In this document: in pieces, positions 37,790 through 48,714 of the stretch
How positions within the stretch are numbered: position 1 is the stretch's first letter
Layout: every line of letters begins with the position of its first letter
Assembly: GCF_001540865.1 (NCBI RefSeq)
Contig: NC_033641.1
Location: forward strand, 611,975 to 675,974
Length of the DNA: 64,000 nt
Reading direction: 5' to 3'
Source: Ananas comosus
Taxonomy: Eukaryota > Streptophyta > Magnoliopsida > Poales > Bromeliaceae
Notes under the pieces: model-generated
What the model saw: only the letters and a program-made list of their open reading frames with translations
What the model was told of the DNA's origin: nothing
Databases searched by the model: none
Program-made: the position numbers and the translations under genes

Positions 37790-38480
37790 AGCTTAAAAGT
37801 AGTTCACCACCTTCTATGGGTACATATCGGGTAACATATTATTAGGGAAAAAATAAAGAAAAAAAAACAATAAAGCATAAATTATATGGTAAATTTTATC
37901 AGGTTCAATATCCTACTATGCGAGAGTATAAACCAATTTAACTTAAATTTCTACGTGGTTCTATTTGTCGAATATAAAATATTAAAATTTATTTTTTAGA
38001 GCTTCAATTTCACGATAAAATTCTCTCTCTCTCTCTCTCTATATACGAAGATAAGGTGTTTGATTTTAAAGTATTTTTGTTTTTTTTAAAATTTGTTAAA
38101 CACAAGTAGGACTTGTGATTGACAAAGTTGGTTTTACACTTGTACACAAGAAACCATTTGCTTGATAAACAAATTAATGTTCCCAATTTTCCCCATCTTA
38201 GTATACCTAATTGTTGACATGTTCAACAATTTTTTTTTTTTTACTACTTATATGATTTTCCAACCACCATTTGAAAATAGAAACTAAGAGTTGGATTAAA
38301 ATTGATGAGCGTGAGAGAAGTTGGTTTAAATCTCCCCTGTTTTTCTTTTTAGTCTATTAATTTTTTTACAACCCCTTTATGAGGCTATTTAATTGTTCAA
38401 TTTTGTGCAATAGATTTCAATTTAAGTCTTAGTTAAGTCCATGTCTCTTTGGAGCTAACATTTTGATAATGATGGGTTAT
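37790..38480. other. AT-rich intergenic DNA
   Basis: No gene seen; a short CT microsatellite lies at about 38022-38040. Confidence 0.35.
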
Positions 38481-38499
38481 TCAGCCGCGCTTTATGTAT

Positions 38500-39260
38500 G
38501 TAAAAGTGCTCTTTAACTGTTTCTCCTCTTGTTGCACTATTTCTTCTCTTGTTGCACCATTTCTCTTCCTGTTACGCTATTTTTTATCTTAAACTGCATT
38601 CATTTAAGAGATATTTATACTGTTTCTCCTCTTGTTGCACTGTTTCTTCTCTTGTTGCACCATTTCTCCTACTGTTACACTATTTTTTATTTTAAGCTGC
38701 ACCCATTTAAGAGATATTTATACTGTTTCTCCTCTTGTTGCACTGTTTCTTCTCTTGTTGCATTATTTCTCCTCTTGTGCTATGAGAAGAAACAGTGCAA
38801 CAAGAGGAAAAACGGTATAAATATCTCTTAAATGGGTGCAGCTGAAGATAAAAAATAGTGTAACAGGAGGAGAAATTGTACAACAAGAGAAGAAACAGTG
38901 CAATAAGAGGAGAAACAGTATAAATATCTCTTAAATGGGTGCAGCTTAAGATAAAAAATAGTATAACAGGAGGATAAATGGTGTAACAAGAAAAAAAACA
39001 GTGCAACAAGAGAAGAAACAGTATAAATATCTCTTAAATGAGTGCAGTTTAAGATAAAAAACAGTATAGCAAGAGGAGAAATGATGCAACAAGAGGAGAA
39101 ACAGTGCAACTTTCGTTTAAAGAGTGTAACTTTCATCTTAATGGATGCAGTTTACAACTGAAAGAGTGCAATAAGAAGAAAAAACAGTGTAAATATCTCC
39201 CAAAAGGTGTAATTTTCATCTTAAAGTTGCAGTTTACATTTTAAGTAATGCAACTTATAA
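38500..39260. mobile_element. Foldback element made of 103-bp repeats in inverted arms
   Basis: The left arm (about 38500-38777) has 103-bp direct repeats built of CTCTTGTTGCAC and GAGATATTTATACTG words. From about 38780 the same repeats appear in reverse complement (AGTATAAATATCTCTTAAATG at about 38820, 38922 and 39025) to about 39110, followed by degenerate units. The inverted arms would form a hairpin of several hundred bases. The translated Cys/Leu-rich frames are by-products of the repeat. Confidence 0.75.
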
Positions 39261-40180
39261 TTTTTTTTGCAGTTAACGATGGAATTTCATCTTTATCATT
39301 CTTTTTCTATAAGTTTTTATCTTTATTTTTTTTCTTGTTTTTTTTATTATTTTTTTGATCACCCCTCTCTGCCAACGGTCACAGCCCCGGCGACGACGCC
39401 GCTAAGGACCCCCACTCCGAGGCTGCAACGCCGCAGTGACCTCCACGGTGTCGGCGTTGGCGCCTGCGAAGATGCATCGTCGTCGAAGGCGGCAGAGGAG
39501 GAGGGAGAGGGAGAGGACGAGAGGGCGGAGAAGGGCAAGAGAAGCGTCGTCGTCGGAGACAGTGTAGGAGAGTCGGAGAGGTAAAAAAAAAAAAAAAAGT
39601 GTCGCGGCGCGGTCTCGGCGGGATCGGAGGCGAGGAAAATGGGGTTGTGCGGGTGAGAGTAAGGATACGCCGGACAAAATCGAAGCAGGCCACCTCCGCT
39701 TTCTCGCTGCCACTCTCTGGGAAGAGAAAGAAAAAAAAAGAACGAGAAAAAAAAGAGGAGAGAGAAAAAGGTATATGGGCGCCTCCGCTCCGTCTCCGCC
39801 GCTCTCTGGGAAGAGAGAAAAAAGAACAAGAGAAACAAAAAGGAGAGAGAAAGAGGAAAGAGAAAAAAGTATAAGAGTATTTTGGTCAGTTTGCTGAAAA
39901 AGCGGACCGAATCTGCAAAAACGAAAAAGGTGGCCCCGTTTTGCAAAAGTCCAAAATAAGTGAATTTTTTATGCAAATTGGCCTATATGAATTGTTGCTT
40001 TCTCAAAAACTTTTTAAAAGTCAAAACCTATCAACTGTGTATAAATTGACACTTCTTATCCTCTTAATAGGATTGATAAAAAACGAAAAAAAAAAAAGAA
40101 AAAGAAATGGTTTCATTCATTGATTGAAACATTTGCAAAAAAAAAAAAGAGTCAGTGGTGGATTCCTTTTCATATAAGGC
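39261..40180. other. Repeat-like GC-rich then purine-rich DNA, no gene
   Basis: A GC-rich segment (39360-39560) is followed by long A/G runs (39580-39870). The largest frame (205 codons, minus strand) is mostly Phe, Leu and Ser from the antisense of these runs and matches no family. Confidence 0.4.
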
Positions 40181-40198
40181 TTGTTCACAATCCTTCTC

Positions 40199-40365
40199 TC
40201 TTTTTTGTTTTTTTTTTTTTTTTTGAGAAATAGGTAGCACACTACCCGCTTCGTTTATTTCATTTAGAAATAAACTTAGCTGGAAATGTGAATCAATTAG
40301 GATTCGAACTTGGGTCTCGGGTACCAACCACCAAGTCCTTTGCCATTTGCTCTAGGGACGGTCGG
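40199..40365 (-). mobile_element. tRNA-derived SINE copy 2, perfect 17-bp target duplication
   Basis: Reverse orientation copy of the 37101 element. Read on the minus strand: ACCGACCGTCCCTAGAGC, A-box-like TGGCAAAGGACTTGGTGG, B box AGTTCGAATCC (better preserved than copy 1), and a terminal poly(A) seen as poly-T near 40200-40224. TGTTCACAATCCTTCTC flanks both ends (40182-40198 and 40366-40382). Confidence 0.87.
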
Positions 40366-40454
40366 TGTTCACAATCCTTCTCATTAGCTATATTATGGAC
40401 TTAAGTTATGTTTAGACTTTAATTACACTATGCCACACAACACTTTATAATTTT

Positions 40455-40657
40455 TTTTGGCTAAAATATAAAAAAAATTTTCTATAAATACCTAGCGTTT
40501 CACTTTTTCTCCTTGACATTCAAAAACGTACATTTTGCCCTCTAAAAAAGTTTAGAAATATTTTCAGAAAGTTACAGCAATAATGAAGTGTTAGAGAAAA
40601 ATTCAAAATCCTCTATTTTATTATTTTAACTTATTAATCTTAATTTGTTTTTATTCT

Positions 40658-40701
<44 letters not shown>

Positions 40702-41347
40702 AACGTCCTTTAAAACGGACGTCCGCTCCGAGCGCGGACGTTGCGCACGTACGCGCTCCATGCGCTGACTTCTCATCGCCCATGGTTTCTGAGGCGGTTT
40801 TTCTTATTTTGTTTGATCTTTTACCATTGGGTGTCGAAAGAGTCTCCGTCAGTCCCCATCACAATTGTGCTCGTAGGAGGAGAAATTTCAGTCGTACTTT
40901 GGGGTATTATTTCCGGTTAATGCCGCACGTAAGGACGGAAATACGCCCTAAGGCAGTGCCTCACACGCTTCCGGATAAGATCAAATCTTTATTGGAATAT
41001 TTGCGTCTATTTGTAAGTTCGATTTTAGCTTTATCATAAAATTAGTTAGATTTTTAATCACAATCAGATTTTCTGTGCGGTATTTGTTCTAACATGAAGA
41101 ATGCAAAATGACCAAATTACCCTTACTTATCCTTTAAGGAAAAAAATAAATTTAATATTTTTTTGTCATTTTCAAAAATATTTTTGGTATAAATTATAAA
41201 AAATGGACGTAATAGTGACAAAACCCTGACAGAGGAGGGTTAAATACATCAACTTGAAATTTTGAGAGGATAAAATATAGATTTTTAAAAGTCACAGGAA
41301 AAAAAATAAAAAAGCATGTATTTAGATAAGAATTTTCTACATTTTAG
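40455..41347. mobile_element. MITE-like shell interrupted by a candidate solo LTR
   Basis: The left end GGCTAAAATATAAAAAAAAT and the right end ATTTTCTACATTTTAGAC are inverted and similar to the MITE at 28441-28841. Between them lie (TA)n at 40660-40697 and the candidate LTR at 40698-41094. Confidence 0.4.
40698..41094 (+). mobile_element. Candidate solo LTR, 397 bp
   Basis: Starts TGTTAACG and ends TTGTTCTAACA, the TG...CA form with short inverted ends TGTTA/TAACA. It is more GC-rich than its surroundings and has no coding potential. The 5-bp flanks do not match, but the left flank is a (TA)n tract that may have changed. Tentative. Confidence 0.4.
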
Positions 41348-41349
41348 AC

Positions 41350-43070
41350 TATGTTTTTTTACTTTTTACACTACTATTTTTCTTTTCAAAAGCACTTCTC
41401 AATTATCCCTTTTTTTTTTTTTTTTTTTTCAATCTCTAAACTATAAGCAAATTACTGGTTAAAAATGACATAACATATATTCAACTCATTTTGAGATAAA
41501 AGTAATAAAATACATAAAACAACAAAAAGGTACTTGAAAATAATTTAATAGAAGTTTTCATGAATCCATTATGGATATTTATTTTACATTATTTTTACTA
41601 TTTAACTAGCATAAAACAAAGTTGTCAAATTTTATCAAAAACAATAAATTTGTTAATAGTAATATATATATTAACAAGAAAAAAATAGTTGAGTAGTGTC
41701 TAGGAGAAAAGAAAATAGTAGAACAATAAAATAAACTTTATAATATAGGATAGAAATTAATAAAATATAATAATACAATAATATTTTTACAAAAATAATA
41801 AACTATTGTAATTAAGTCTTAATTCTTATTTGTACATCATCAATTTGCCGCCGGAGTAATTTGATTACCCGATTAGAGTTTTAGTTTACACGTTATCACT
41901 AGCCAGTGGGAGTGAAAACGGTCTAATGCAGTCGACATTTTTTGACAAAATCATACTGGCATCCATATTATTTTTCGACGCGGATATATACCAGATACTA
42001 AATTTTCATTACCATATCTGGTAAAAATGAATTCGGATTAAGATATAAGTCAGATTTGCATTCAGATATTATTCAGATAGTCATATATAATAATATACAT
42101 ATATAAAAATAAACTAAAATGTGGTATTCTTAGGATTTGGAATAGTCCTATAATGAGATACAAGAGGGGCTAAGTTTTTTAACTCGACTATAGTATTTTG
42201 GGCAATGAATAAACTCAAGAAGGTAACAGGATTAAGCGTGCTAGAGCTAAAATAGTTCTAGAATGGATGATTCCCGAAAAGTGAGGCATCACATAAAATT
42301 AGAAGGAAAAAGACAAAATAATTAAAGATTTATAGTCATGTTCAAACTCCATATACAATTTTAACATGAGAATTATAGTAAAATAAATGGAGAATACGGT
42401 AGAAAATTACTTTATCTCCCTACAATACATTAATATCTCTCTTTTATTTTTAAGGGATGAAAACCGTTGAATACGATCAAATTTCTTAAAAAATCATATT
42501 CGCATCCATAGTATTTTTCAATTTTTTTTAGGTACAAAGTTAGATACGAATATATATCGAATGCTAAATTTTAACATGAGAAATAATTCGGTACTTTATT
42601 TTATAAAAAAATATAAAAGTTCTTAACTGTTGATCGATGGAGAGTAAAGATATAATTTTAACATATAGTAGATAAAAGGGTTATTTCATTCGAGATTATT
42701 TTATAATTAAATTATGCAAAATTTAAAGAAATTCTTGATTAATATCCTTAATTTTGTATTAATTTTAGGAATTGATTGACATTCCAAATTTAGGCATTTA
42801 TTTTAGAAATTTTCACGTTTCTCTCCTTTAGGCATTAATTTAAATTATAGTAATTTTAGAAATAGTACTATTTCTAAGAACGTTGAATTTTAAATTTTAA
42901 AAATTTTAAATTTAAGTTAGAGAAATTTTGTATTAACTTATAGCAGGTAAAAGAATTAGTTATTGGTATTATTTTTTAATTAAATCATGCAAAATTTAAA
43001 TAAATTTTGCCTTGAACTTTATCCAAACCACTTTGGGCCCTACTAAGTACTAACCATGAATTTATACTTA
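41350..43070. other. AT-rich intergenic DNA with remnants of hAT-like repeats
   Basis: No gene seen. Two partly similar stretches at about 41908-42070 and 42456-42575 share 'gtgaaaacggt / gatgaaaaccgt', 'catccata(t/g)tatttttc' and 'cgaatatatat', probably old copies of one element. Confidence 0.35.
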
Positions 43071-43073
43071 ATT

Positions 43074-44184
43074 AGGGTTAATTACACCAATGGTCCCTAA
43101 CCTTTACACTATTTTTCAATTTGGTCCCCAACCTTTTTTTTTTTGCAATCAAGTCCCTATTCTCTTGATTTCATTTCAATTAAGTTCCAGTCGTTAGATA
43201 ATTGTTAAAATTGACGAAAAATGCCACGTCAGTGTAACGGAGGCGCCATTTCGGCGCCACGGAGGCGTCGTGTCAGCGCCACGGAGGCGTCGTGTTAGCA
43301 GATTGCAAAAAAAAAAAAAAAGATTGGAGACCAAATTAAAAAACGGTGCAAAGGTTGAGAACCAATGGTGTAACCTATTAAATTTATAAATTCAAAAAAA
43401 AATAATTTAAGATTTAAATTTTAAATTTTAAATTTTGATTTTGGATTCAAATTTAAATTGGAATTCAAATTCCGATTTTGTATTTAATTTTAAATTCAAA
43501 TTCACATTTGGAATTCTAAATTCTAATTTAATTTCAAACTTCGATTTGAAATTTCAAATTCAAAATGTGAATTTGAATTCGAAGTTTAAATTCAAATTTA
43601 GAATTGAAATCAAATCTTAAATTCAAATTTAAATTTTGAATTCAAATTTAAAATTTAAAATCAAAATTTTGAAAATGATTTTAAATTTAAATTCAAATTT
43701 TAAATTTAAATTTCGGTTTCAAAACTTTCAGTTTAAATGTAAATTGAAATATCAAAATCAAAATCAAAATCAAAATCAAAATTTTAAGTTTTAATTCAAA
43801 ATTTAGATTCAATTAAAATTTTAAATTTAAAATTTGAATTTCAATTCAAAATTTTAACTCAACTTTAAATTCAAATTTAAAATTCTAATTTCTCGTTAGT
43901 TTAAAATTTTAATTTTAATATTATTTTTGAATTTAAATTTAAAATTTTGAATTTTATTTTTAGGGACTAAAATGAAAAACGTGCAAAGTTTAGGAACCTA
44001 AATTAACATGCAAAAGGTGCCAAATAGGCGGTGACGTGGCTATTTCCGTTAATTTTAATAATTTTTTTAAGAGTTGGGACGTAATTCTAATAAAATCACA
44101 AGTTTTAGGTACTCAATTGCAAAGAGAAAAGGTTGGGGACTCAAGTAAAAATTGCTGCAAAGTTGACTACCGTGTAATAACCCT
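43074..44184. mobile_element. TIR element with long imperfect inverted ends and an AT-only core
   Basis: The left end AGGGTTAATTACACCAATGG and the reverse complement of the right end (AGGGTTATTACACGGTAGTC) align, and similarity continues inward for about 90 bases (GTCCCCAACCTTTT, GCAAT-AAGTCC). The core, 43380-43970, consists almost only of AAATTT/TTCAAATTT-type words. Non-coding. Confidence 0.65.
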
Positions 44185-44193
44185 TTATTCTTA

Positions 44194-44219
44194 CCAGTAA
44201 AACCGCGCTTCGCTGCGGA
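44194..44219 (-). mobile_element. Possible Helitron 3' terminus
   Basis: Read on the minus strand: a hairpin CCGCAGCGAAGCGCGG, five bases, then CTGG followed by T. A short GC hairpin just before CTRR|T is the known Helitron 3' end. If real, the element extends rightward and might start near 47310; that 5' end is unproven. Confidence 0.35.
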
Positions 44220-44638
44220 TAAATAAAACTTTAAATAATTAATATATAATTACTTTAAATTTAAAATTTATTTTTAAAAAATAAAATATAATAAAAAAAA
44301 ATGTTAACTTCTCCATATTAAAATAGTTGCTAACTCAAAATTCAAAACTCAAAACATTACTCTTTGTTCATGAAAACCAACTTCAAATTATATGAGATCA
44401 AAACTAAGGAATGGAGATAGAAGCTTAGCTTTTGAAGCTTTGATTATCTCTTGAAAAGGTAAAAAATTATTTTTAATATATTATATTTTGGGAAGATAAA
44501 AAAATAAAAAAAATTTGATGGGAAAGAAAAAATGCAAAGAGATAATTTTCTCTTAAAAAGGTGAAAAGATTCATTTTTTTAATAAATTTATTTTTTGTAA
44601 GATGAAAACGCAGTGAACAGAAAAGAAGAGTTTTATTT

Positions 44639-44640
<2 letters not shown>

Positions 44641-44701
<61 letters not shown>
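44641..44701. repeat. (TA)30 microsatellite
   Basis: Pure TA run of about 61 bases. Confidence 0.95.
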
Positions 44702-44702
<1 letters not shown>

Positions 44703-44929
44703 TATTTATTTATTTATTTTCTCTTTTTTCTTCTACCTTCTCTTTGCTTTTTTTCTTTTTTTTTGTTTTGCAAAAAAAGATATGGATGACTCCTCTCTCT
44801 TTTCCTCTTTAACAAATAGGTAAGTCTCATCATTTTTTAATCTAACTCAAAATGTCATGAAAAAATTTATAGGGTAACTTTAGAGTAAGCAAAGAAACAA
44901 CACTCCCATCCCTTTTCTTTAATGTCTTT

Positions 44930-45109
44930 TCTTGCTCCCGAAGCAACCAATCCTTGAGAGGTTACGACTCCGGCTTCAGGGTAATGGCAACAGGCAGATG
45001 GTGTTGATGGTGCACGCGGCGGCGTCGATTGGCGTGGCTCGGCTTAGTAGCTCGGGCGGCGATGCAGCGGATGCTGCTCGGGCGGCGTCGGCAACTTGCC
45101 GATGGATGT
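44930..45109. other. GC-rich fragment, left of the TRIM
   Basis: GGC/GGCG-rich DNA that continues after the TRIM at 45642-45950. No complete frame or known domain; perhaps a captured or decayed gene fragment. Confidence 0.3.
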
Positions 45110-45641
45110 TGTTGGCTTAAATAGGCAGCATCCTCCTGTGGCGGAGGCATGTGGGCGAGGTCATGTTCGAAATGGCGTGAGGCTGGGTTGGGCCGAGTCA
45201 TGTTCGAAAGTGCGTGAGGCCAGGTGGGGCCGAGTCACAATCGAGACCCGGGCGCTGTTTCTGTACGCTTTAAGTGAATTGGCTTGCGTATTTCTAACAG
45301 CTCGAGCTTTTGGGATTAATGGTTAGCGCCAACGATCCGACAAGTGGTATCAGAGCCAGAGGTACGGTTCGATTCTTGCATGCTGCAAATGTGGCAGTGT
45401 GCTGAGGGGGGATTGTTGGCTTAAATGGTCAACATCCTGCCTGTGGCGGGAGGTCATGTGGGCCAAGTCATGTTCGAATTGGCTGAGCTGGGTTGGCCGA
45501 GTCATGTCGAAGTGGCGTGAGCCAGGTGGCCGAGTCACAATCGAGATCCGTGGTGCTGTTTCTGTACGCTTTAAGTGAATTGGTTGCGTATTCTAACAGC
45601 TCGAGCTTTGGGATTAATGGTTAGCGCCAACGATGCCGACA
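45110..45641 (+). mobile_element. Complete TRIM retrotransposon, 532 bp
   Basis: Two LTRs, 45110-45342 (233 bp) and 45414-45641 (228 bp), each begin TGTTGGCTTAAAT and end CCGACA. Between them are only 71 bases: a primer-binding site TGGTATCAGAGCC at 45345-45357 matching initiator Met tRNA, and a polypurine tract GAGGGGGGA just before the 3' LTR. The flanks GATGT (45105-45109) and GATGC (45642-45646) are a near-perfect 5-bp duplication. No coding region: it must be moved by another element's enzymes. The LTRs differ mainly by single-base indels in homopolymers. Confidence 0.88.
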
Positions 45642-46128
45642 GATGCTTGTGCCGACGGCGGCTTCAGCACGCGTGGGCGACGTCGGCGGGTACGGCAGCG
45701 GACAGCGCCGGGTTGGGCTGACTCCGGGCGGCGTTGGGCGTCGTCGACGGTGGACGCGGCAGCGGACGTGGTGGATGCGGCAACGGGTGGTGTTGGGCGT
45801 CGTTGACGGTAGACGCGGCAGCGGCGGCGGCAGACGCGGTGGACGGGGCCTCGGGCAGTGACGGCGATGGGCAACGACGGGTTTGGTAGACGTGGCGGCG
45901 GACGCGGTGGATGCAGCGAGTACATCAACGGACAGGGAAGGGAGGAGGAGGAGCGCAGTTCTTCTTCTTTCTGTTTTTTTATTTTAGTTTTTATATATAT
46001 TCTTCTTTTTTTTGTTTAATCCTTATCTACTTTGTTTCTCTGGTACCCTCTACCTTTCTTGTACGTTCTCTTTATTCTCTATCTCATTTTTTTTTTTTAA
46101 AGTAAGCAAACAACTGTGGATTGTGTGC
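45642..46128. other. GC-rich continuation after the TRIM, then pyrimidine-rich DNA
   Basis: GGC-rich DNA with GACGCGGC-type repeats to about 45950, then T-rich sequence. Overlapping frames on both strands are composition artefacts. Confidence 0.35.
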
Positions 46129-46320
46129 GATATGGAAGACCTCCCCTCCTGCAGCATTGTTCGCCGATTCTCTGTACGATCCTCCCTTGCAGTATGGAAG
46201 ACCTCCCCTCCTGCAGCGTTGTTGGCCGATTCTCTGTGCGATCCTCCCTATTTATTTTTAACTCTCCTCCTGCAGCGTTGTTCGCCGATTCTCTGTTTGA
46301 TCCCCTCTATTTATTTTTAA
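46129..46320 (+). repeat. Three tandem copies of a 60-70 bp unit
   Basis: The unit contains CTCCTGCAGC(A/G)TTGTT and CCGATTCTCTGT. Copies begin near 46129, 46192 and 46262; the second carries an extra ATTTATTTTTAA tail. Confidence 0.8.
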
Positions 46321-46497
46321 CGTTCTTTCTTCTACCTTCTTTTGCTCTTTTTTTTGCTCTGTTTTTTTTTAAAATTTTGTTTTGCAAATCGAAAATGTGG
46401 ATGACCCCTCTTTCTTTACCTCTCTTTTTTTCTCTTTGTTAAAAGAGATCTTGGATCTCTCTCCCTTTCATTCTCTCTTTCTTTATATATATATATT

Positions 46498-47286
46498 ATT
46501 TTTATTTTGCTGTTTGGAAAGAGAGAGAAGGGGATATTGATGCAACTTTGAAAATTTCTTCGTCAAACCTTGGGAAGGACAACCTTGAGAAGAAACTATA
46601 TCTTGGGAAGGACAACCTTGGGAAGGAACTATATCTTGACCAAGATCCTCCATTTAGACTAAGATCCTCCATTTGAAAGTAAAAAAGTGCAGATAGACGT
46701 GGAAGCATGAAAAATTGCCACGTACACCTTAAAGAACTGTCAAATTATGTATTTGTAAGAATTTTTATTTTGCTGTTTGGAAAGAGAGAAAAGGGGATAT
46801 TGATGCAACTTTGAAAATTTCCTCGTCAAACCTTGGGAAGGACAACCTTGAGAAGGAACTATATCTTGGGAAGGACAACCTTGGGAAGGAACTATATCTT
46901 GACCAAGATCCTCCATTTAGACTAAGATCCTCCATTTGAAAGTAAAAAAGTGCAGATAGACGTGGAAGCTTGAAAAATTGCCACGTACACCTTAAAGAAC
47001 TGTCAAATTATGTATTTGTAAGAATTTTTATTTTGCTGTTTGGAAAGAGAGAAAAGGGGATATTGATGCAACTTTGAAAATTTCCTCGTCAAACCTTGGG
47101 AAGGACAACCTTGAGAAGGAACTATATCTTGGGAAGGACAACCTTGGGAAGGAACTATATCTTGACCAAGATCCTCCATTTAGACTAAGATCCTCCATTT
47201 GAAAGTAAAAAAGTGCAGATAGACGTGGAAGCTTGAAAAATTGCCACGTACACCTTAAAGAACTGTCAAATTATGTATTTGTAAGG
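46498..47286 (+). repeat. Tandem array, 3 x 263 bp
   Basis: The anchor ATTTTGCTGTTTGG recurs at 46504, 46767 and 47030, giving exactly 263 bp twice. Copies 2 and 3 look identical by eye; copy 1 has a few substitutions. Each unit contains shorter internal repeats of GGGAAGGACAACCTTG and AAGATCCTCCATTT. Confidence 0.95.
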
Positions 47287-47289
47287 ATT

Positions 47290-48170
47290 CTAGTATTGAA
47301 GCAGAGAATATAAAATAATCTTTTTTTGATGGCACAGATTTGTCCTTGCTTATAATATACATCTGTAGTTGAAAGTGACATAAAATTAAAGTTTGTATTG
47401 TTAAAAAAAAATACAAAATAAGATTAAGGTCAATTTTTAATTTCCTAAATAAATAAGTTTTTAAATTTTATTTACTATAAAATTAATCTATGCTAATAGA
47501 AAATAAAACTAGTTAAATTGATTTTAAGTCTGTCAGATTTTTAATATGACTTTGATAAAAGAAAATTCATGTTGTTTGAATCAAACTGGATCGGTTCACT
47601 AGTTCAATGGTTGATCCGACGGTTCGAACAGTTCAAAACTATTTTTTGACAAATTCGATTCAAAGGGTTGTACCAAACCATTTTATTTAACCTAGTCACG
47701 ATCAACCATGCCCATGTTTTAAATTATTGACAAATACCTTTCGTTATGAAAACTATTAACACCTATTATTTTATTTTATTTTTTTTTGTAACCATACTTT
47801 CTATCATAATTTTGCGTAAGGATTTAAGCTTAATTTTGTTTACTTAAAAAATTATTTGATGACTATAATAAAATTTGTTTTTCTTTCCTCCAGAGAGGGT
47901 AATATTACCACCTAATATATGAAATAGTAAAAATTTGTAAATGCACTTTTCAACTGTATGCAACTAAACAAAGTATTTATAACTGTAATATTTTTTACTA
48001 TATCCAATTAAACAAGGTGCATGAAATTATAATTGTTATATTTTTAACATCATGGATCTTTACCTATACTGTATTTGTAATTAGATCGAATCAAATAATC
48101 TTGAATAAGATATACCTACTAACTGTTCTAGCAGTATAATGGCTCTTGCATATTAATGTGAAAAATAGAG
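47290..48170. other. AT-rich intergenic DNA
   Basis: No gene. A patch near 47580-47660 contains GGATCGGTTCACTAGTTCAA-like words of a degenerate repeat. Confidence 0.35.
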
Positions 48171-48171
48171 T

Positions 48172-48714
48172 GAGGCTACTATGCTTTTGGAAGTACGGAG
48201 CCTTCCGTGTTTTTAGGTCGTTTTCGATGTTGCGACTTTCGAATCGTCGATCGGCTCCGTTAAACTTGATCTAGAGTATTTGAAGCAGCTAGAAAATAAA
48301 TTTTATGATTTTTCAATATCATTTGCCTAGTGATCGAAGGGGCTCAAAATCAATAATTTTAATGGCCGTAACAAGCCATTTGCAAGTTTAACGGTGTAGA
48401 AATATTCAAATCACGTAAAATTTTGATAGAAAATTCTTTATACTATATAAAACAAGATCAATATCTTTGGTTTAAAATTTTACTATCATATTATCACGTT
48501 TTGTAAGATTTTTATTTTCAGCCGTTGATTTTGATCCCTTCGTTCACTAGGCAAATAATATCGAAAAATCGCATAATTTATTTTCTAGATACTTCAAATA
48601 CTCTAGATCAAGTTTAACGGAGTCCATCACGATTGAAATGTCGCATATATAAAACTTGATCGGAAAGATATAGCACGAAGGCTTCTGTCTTTTCAGGTAA
48701 GCACAGTAGCCTTA
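48172..48714. mobile_element. MITE, about 540 bp, with long inverted arms
   Basis: The left TGAGGCTACTATGCTTTTGG is mirrored by AGCACAGTAGCCTTA. Inner arms are also inverted copies: TTTAACGGAGTC, TGATCTAGAGTATTTGAAG and GCCTAGTGATCGAAGGG each have a mirrored partner on the right. Non-coding. Its right end abuts the next TIR element. Confidence 0.7.

Noticed and set aside
38529..39136. CRISPR-like regular repeats and Cys/Leu-rich frames
   Set aside because: The repeats have no unique spacers, are 103 bp long and occur in inverted arms; this is a eukaryotic foldback repeat, and the frames follow from it.
39359..39976. 205-codon minus-strand frame that looks hydrophobic
   Set aside because: Phe/Leu/Ser runs come from antisense purine tracts; no conserved domain.
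43435..43620. Asn/Phe/Lys-rich 61-codon frame
   Set aside because: Product of the AAATTT word repeat inside a TIR element.
45614..45928. Overlapping GC-rich frames on both strands
   Set aside because: Composition artefact of GGCG repeats; no start context or family match.
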